In this document: positions 60,705 to 64,000 of the stretch, one piece after another
Layout: each line of letters begins with the position of its first letter
How positions within the stretch are numbered: position 1 is the stretch's first letter
Origin: Acidobacteriota bacterium
Lineage (GTDB): Bacteria > Acidobacteriota > Terriglobia > Acidiferrales > UBA7541
Direction of reading: 5' to 3'
DNA length: 64,000 nt
NCBI GenBank assembly: GCA_003223245.1
Contig: QHYI01000131.1
Span: forward strand, 18,729-82,728
Made by a program: the position numbers and the translations under genes
The notes under the pieces: generated by a model
Database searches by the model: none
What the model was told of the DNA's origin: nothing
Seen by the model: only the letters and a program-made list of their open reading frames with translations

Positions 60705-62665
60705 GCGTTTTCGAGCTCTTCCTCGAGCAATTGTTTCTGGTACAAATCCGCGTAATAACCGCCGCACTCGAGCAACTCGTCGTGCGTGCCGCGCTCGATG
60801 ATGCGGCCTTCACGGAGAACCACAATCTGATCGGCGTTCTGCACCGTGGAGGTGCGGTGCGAAATCAAAATCGTGGTGCGGCCGCGCATAACCCCTCGCA
60901 ATCCGGAGAGAATTTTCTCCTCCGTTTGCGTGTCCACACTGGAGAGCGCGTCATCCAGAATCAGGATGCGCGGGTCTCGAACAATAGCGCGGGCAATGGC
61001 GGTGCGCTGCTTCTGCCCGCCGGATAGCGTGATGCCGCGCTCTCCGACAGCAGTATCGTAACCGCCCGCGAAATCCTGGATGTCTCCATGCAGGCTGGCG
61101 ATTTCCGCGGCTTCGCGACAGCGCTCGGCGTTGTAATTCGGCAAACCGAAGGCAATGTTCCCGCCGACCGTCTCGGTGAACAAATACGTGTCCTGGGGAA
61201 CGTAACCGATGGAACGGCGAAGCGTTTCGAGCGGCCAATGTTGAATGGGATGGCCGTCGATGAGCACCGTGCCTTCGGGCGCTTCCCAAAGGCGAGCGAC
61301 CAAGGCCGCAAGGGTGGTTTTGCCGCATCCCGTGGGGCCAACGACAGCGAGCGTGGATCCGGCAGGAATTTTCAAGTTGATGTCAGAAAGAACCGCGTGA
61401 GGGCCGCCGCCGCTAGATTTACCCGAGCCGTTGGAGCCATTCGATCCGTTAACGCCGGAAACCGTGGTCGGATAAGCAAAAGTGAGATTGCGAAACTCGA
61501 CTTCGCCTCGAAGCGCGGAATCGGCCGGAAGCAGCGCCTTGCGGTCGTCGATATTCGGTTTTGCCGTCAAAATGAAATTCAGGCGGCCCATGGAGGCTGC
61601 GCCGCGCTGGAAAATATTGGTGACCCATCCAAGCGCAATCATGGGCCAAACCAGCTGGTTCAAGTAGAAAAAGAAGGCGATCAACGCGCCAAGGGTGATT
61701 TGGCCAGTCAGAAGCTGACGGCCGCCCTGCCAGAGAACGATCAGAAAACTCGTGCCGGACAGAGCTTGCAGCGAAGGCATGAACATGCTCCAAGTGCGGA
61801 TGAGGCGAATGTTACGCGAGACATATTCGCGATTGGGCTCGTCAAACGAGCGCATCTCCGCTTCTTCCTGGGCATAAGCGCGAACAATGCGCACGCCGGA
61901 GAGATTTTCCTGCACGCGCGCGGTCAGGGTGGCGAGGGCGGCTTGAATAACTTCATACAGCTCATGAATGGTTTTGCCGAACAACCACACGGCAATGGCC
62001 ACAATGGGCGCGGGGAGCAAGACCCAAAGCGTGAGCGAAGGGGACAGCGTAACCATGACGAGGATGGCCATAATCATGGTGACGACGGTCGTGGCACTAT
62101 ACATGATGCCCGGGCCGAGCACCATGCGCACGGAGTTGAGGTCGTTGGTGGCGCGGGACATCAACTCGCCGGTGCGGTTACGGACGTAGAATTCAGGTTC
62201 GAGAGCGAGCAGGCGGTCCAGAAGATCGCTGCGAATGTCGTACTCGATGTCACGGGAAACACCGATCAGTATCCAGCGGCCCGCAAAAGACAGGAGGCCT
62301 TTGACGGCGACGCAGAAGACGATGATGAGGCAGTAGATTCCGAGCGTATGGCGGCTGTGCGGCGCGTAGTAAGGAATGGCACGGCTGAGTTTTGACAAAT
62401 GAGGCGCTGCCGCAAGCACGGCTCCCGCTGTCTTGGAATGTTCAAAGGGAGCAGGGCTGCCCGCCAACGTGTCCGTCAGAATGCCCGTAGCCAGCGGAAG
62501 AATGTTGCTGACGGCACCCATAAAAAACACCATCAGCAAACCGAAGATGATGGGCCCGGTATAACGGCGAAGATAGGGCATCAAGCCGCGCAGGTTTTTG
62601 CTCGGAGGCGGCTCGGTTCCGGTATTGGTTCCCGGCGAGTTCGCGCGGGTCGTTGCCTCGCTCAT
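60701..62665 (-). CDS. ABC exporter half-transporter, subunit A
   Basis: A 654-residue half-transporter with six predicted helices (~residues 35-340) and an ATPase domain (~410-640). Walker A VVGPTGCGKTTLAALVARL, Q-loop YVPQDTYLFTE, the full signature LSGGQKQRTAIARA, Walker B ILILDDALSSVDT and switch ISHRTSTVQ are visible. The residue after the Walker B Asp is Asp, not the catalytic Glu, so its own ATP site is probably weak. A Gly/Ser-rich insertion (NGSNGSNGSGKSSGGG) precedes the Walker A strand. Its start overlaps the lipoprotein stop and its stop overlaps subunit B, so the three genes are coupled. Confidence 0.92.
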   Translation of the reverse strand: MSEATTRANSPGTNTGTEPPPSKNLRGLMPYLRRYTGPIIFGLLMVFFMGAVSNILPLATGILTDTLAGSPAPFEHSKTAGAVLAAAPHLSKLSRAIPYYAPHSRHTLGIYCLIIVFCVAVKGLLSFAGRWILIGVSRDIEYDIRSDLLDRLLALEPEFYVRNRTGELMSRATNDLNSVRMVLGPGIMYSATTVVTMIMAILVMVTLSPSLTLWVLLPAPIVAIAVWLFGKTIHELYEVIQAALATLTARVQENLSGVRIVRAYAQEEAEMRSFDEPNREYVSRNIRLIRTWSMFMPSLQALSGTSFLIVLWQGGRQLLTGQITLGALIAFFFYLNQLVWPMIALGWVTNIFQRGAASMGRLNFILTAKPNIDDRKALLPADSALRGEVEFRNLTFAYPTTVSGVNGSNGSNGSGKSSGGGPHAVLSDINLKIPAGSTLAVVGPTGCGKTTLAALVARLWEAPEGTVLIDGHPIQHWPLETLRRSIGYVPQDTYLFTETVGGNIAFGLPNYNAERCREAAEIASLHGDIQDFAGGYDTAVGERGITLSGGQKQRTAIARAIVRDPRILILDDALSSVDTQTEEKILSGLRGVMRGRTTILISHRTSTVQNADQIVVLREGRIIERGTHDELLECGGYYADLYQKQLLEEELENA

Positions 62666-63360
62666 CGCAGCTTAGACCTCGCTGTGTCGATCGACGGAGA
62701 TTCGGACAGGAAATGTTCGTAAGCGCGGTCGAGCGACTGGTAGCGCTTGGTTTCCGGATTCCAACGTACGCCGATGGGCAGGATATGGGGATCCGTGACG
62801 CCTTTCAGGGGCGTGAAATAGAGCCCAAGCCCTTTGTTTTCGGTTTGTTCGTACTGCAAGCGCCAGCCCGTCACAGAGGTCAAGGGCGTGAGGCCTAGGA
62901 AGCCTTTCTGATTCTTCAGGTGTTCGTCGCAGCGCAAAACTTCCGACCATTTCCCGTCGCTACTCTCGGCGACCACGGCGCGGGTTACAATCGTTCCGGG
63001 CAAGTTGTTGGTGGGAGTTTTGGGCACCACATTGGCCGCGAGGAATTCCTGCTTGCCGTTTTTAGCCAGGTCCCCGAAAAGCAACACTTGCGTTTCCCTC
63101 CCCAGCAGGGACTCCGCCGCTGATTGAATCTCGTCGGGGACCGCCGGTGCGGCAGGCTTGGCTTCGGCCTGGGCCACAGTCTTGTTGGCATCCCTGCCGC
63201 AGCCACCAAGAAGAATAGCCACCGGCAGCAAACTCAGACACAAGCGCAGCGCGATTTTTCCGGCTTGGACCGCCCCGGCACCGACTATCCTCACTAGGAA
63301 GGACGGAGCCCACTCCGTCCCGTTAGCACGCGAACTCTCTCTCGATGAGGTCTTTAGCAT
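62662..63360 (-). CDS. Lipoprotein of unknown function upstream of the ABC exporter
   Basis: The 232-codon frame has a lipobox LLPVAILLGGCGRD at about residues 44-57 (cleavage before the Cys), preceded by ~43 residues, which is long for a signal peptide. A later GTG (63294, VRIVGAGAVQ) would give a normal length. The mature part is hydrophilic: EIQSAAESLLGRETQVLLFG, VLRCDEHLKNQKGFLGL and a terminal PSIDTARSKLR. No family recognised. The stop overlaps the start of ABC subunit A (ATGA), which suggests it is part of the same export system. Confidence 0.75.
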   Translation of the reverse strand: MLKTSSRESSRANGTEWAPSFLVRIVGAGAVQAGKIALRLCLSLLPVAILLGGCGRDANKTVAQAEAKPAAPAVPDEIQSAAESLLGRETQVLLFGDLAKNGKQEFLAANVVPKTPTNNLPGTIVTRAVVAESSDGKWSEVLRCDEHLKNQKGFLGLTPLTSVTGWRLQYEQTENKGLGLYFTPLKGVTDPHILPIGVRWNPETKRYQSLDRAYEHFLSESPSIDTARSKLR

Positions 63361-63552
63361 CCCAACCCTGGGGCCGCGAGCGGCGTCCCGACCGTCGGCT
63401 CACGCTTCCCCACTTTCCCCGGAGTGCCGGAGACTGCCATTTCCGGCGGCACTTCCGGACGCGCCCAATCCATCGCCAAATACGATAATTCTAACTGTTG
63501 AAGGCGCTCCTTTGGAAGAACTCTGCGCGCTCGAATTGCCAGAAGCGATGGC

Positions 63553-64000
63553 TTAGCGCTCGGCGAGAATCTCGTCTAGCCGCGCTTCCATGTTTTCCTC
63601 GCCTTCCGACCATAACTCGGTGCGCTCGACGGGCAAGGCCCGCTCTATGGCGTCCACCCACCGAAACAATTGTTGGATGTTTTCGCGGGTCTTGGCGTGA
63701 TATTCCTTGAGGTTATTGCCGGCGGCCATCCACTGGCGGAACGTATGCTCAACGGGGTGTTCAGAAGAACTGGAAGAATTGGACGAAGTGCCCGGTGCGA
63801 GCAGCCTGCCGTGGCCAGTAAAGAAATGTTCGAAACCCAGATCGGCCTGAAAGTGTCCTGCGGCGGAGGCGATTCCGTCATCGTAATCCAAGCCGTGGCA
63901 GGTCAGTTCGAGAGGTTGCGGCTTCTGCTGCCATTTCAAAGTGTCGATGTCGAACGTCCACAAGTCCCACGTAGCGCTGACCATGTAAGCAGTATCGGAG
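63553..64000 (-). CDS. C-terminal part of a hypothetical protein (cut by window edge)
   Basis: The minus-strand frame is open from the right edge (SDTAYMVSATWDLWTFDID) to a stop at 63553, so the start lies outside the window. Visible sequence: PLELTCHGLDYDDGIASAAG, HFQADLGFEHFFTGHGRLLA, a Ser-rich linker (SSNSSSSSEHP) and a helical end (RENIQQLFRWVDAIERALPV, ENMEARLDEILAER). I recognise no family. The next gene downstream is the lipoprotein, 192 bp away. Confidence 0.7.
   Translation of the reverse strand, partial: SDTAYMVSATWDLWTFDIDTLKWQQKPQPLELTCHGLDYDDGIASAAGHFQADLGFEHFFTGHGRLLAPGTSSNSSSSSEHPVEHTFRQWMAAGNNLKEYHAKTRENIQQLFRWVDAIERALPVERTELWSEGEENMEARLDEILAER

Overview
The window looks like chromosomal DNA of a soil-type Acidobacteriota (probably class Terriglobia). 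This is an inference from gene content, not a database result. The clues are a Gram-negative lipid A gene (lpxB), a TonB-dependent receptor with an N-terminal carboxypeptidase-regulatory-like domain, a short EF-Ts, FecR, DUF4142 and DUF3857 proteins, lineage-type Cys-containing small proteins and a high G+C coding bias. No phage, insertion sequence, CRISPR array, rRNA or tRNA was recognised.

Layout. 1-1816: proBA (minus; proA runs off the left edge). 2130-5801: DUF84 NTPase, thymidine kinase, a GHMP sugar kinase and a secreted protein. 5893-9247: a lipase-maturation-factor-like membrane protein, a small membrane protein, a frameshifted membrane gene, then a promoter and repeat-rich leader. 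9248-13021: gap-pgk-tpiA glycolytic cluster and msrB, closed by a strong terminator. 13059-14033: a repeat-rich region with a 97-bp direct duplication and a perfect palindrome. 14034-20008: DUF4142, small Cys-containing proteins, an M28 peptidase and a DUF3857 protein. 20014-26341: translation cluster on the minus strand (rplM, rpsI, rpsB, tsf, then a FecR-like gene, then pyrH and frr). 26535-31234: a broken response-regulator/HD-GYP gene divergent from a large hybrid histidine kinase. 31360-36430: a secreted HExxH protein facing mrfB-mrfA (excision-repair nuclease and helicase). 36536-42576: MFS transporter, a doubly frameshifted dynamin-like GTPase, a TonB receptor and a Cys/His-rich metal-binding protein. 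42741-49934: hypothetical protein, fused 2-oxoacid dehydrogenase E1, PspC, DoxX, phosphofructokinase, SH3-like protein and an ornithine-cyclodeaminase-family enzyme. 50037-55342: Mug glycosylase, two crotonase-family enzymes, rhodanese, a candidate selenoprotein, macrodomain and MidA-like methyltransferase. 55414-64000: degenerate M1 peptidase with TPRs, lpxB, a two-subunit ABC exporter, a lipoprotein and a partial gene.

The most notable item is at 52638-52991. An Spx/ArsC-family reading frame carries an in-frame UGA exactly where the first Cys of the CxxC redox motif belongs. It is followed at SECIS distance by a perfect stem-loop whose apical sequence is AGGUCU. This is a strong candidate for a selenocysteine-containing Spx-like protein (UxxC). 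Other points are three genes disrupted by frameshift or deletion, two families of dispersed intergenic repeats, a row of seven hairpins between rpsI and rpsB, an M1 peptidase that has lost all its zinc ligands, and a heterodimeric ABC exporter with one degenerate ATP site.
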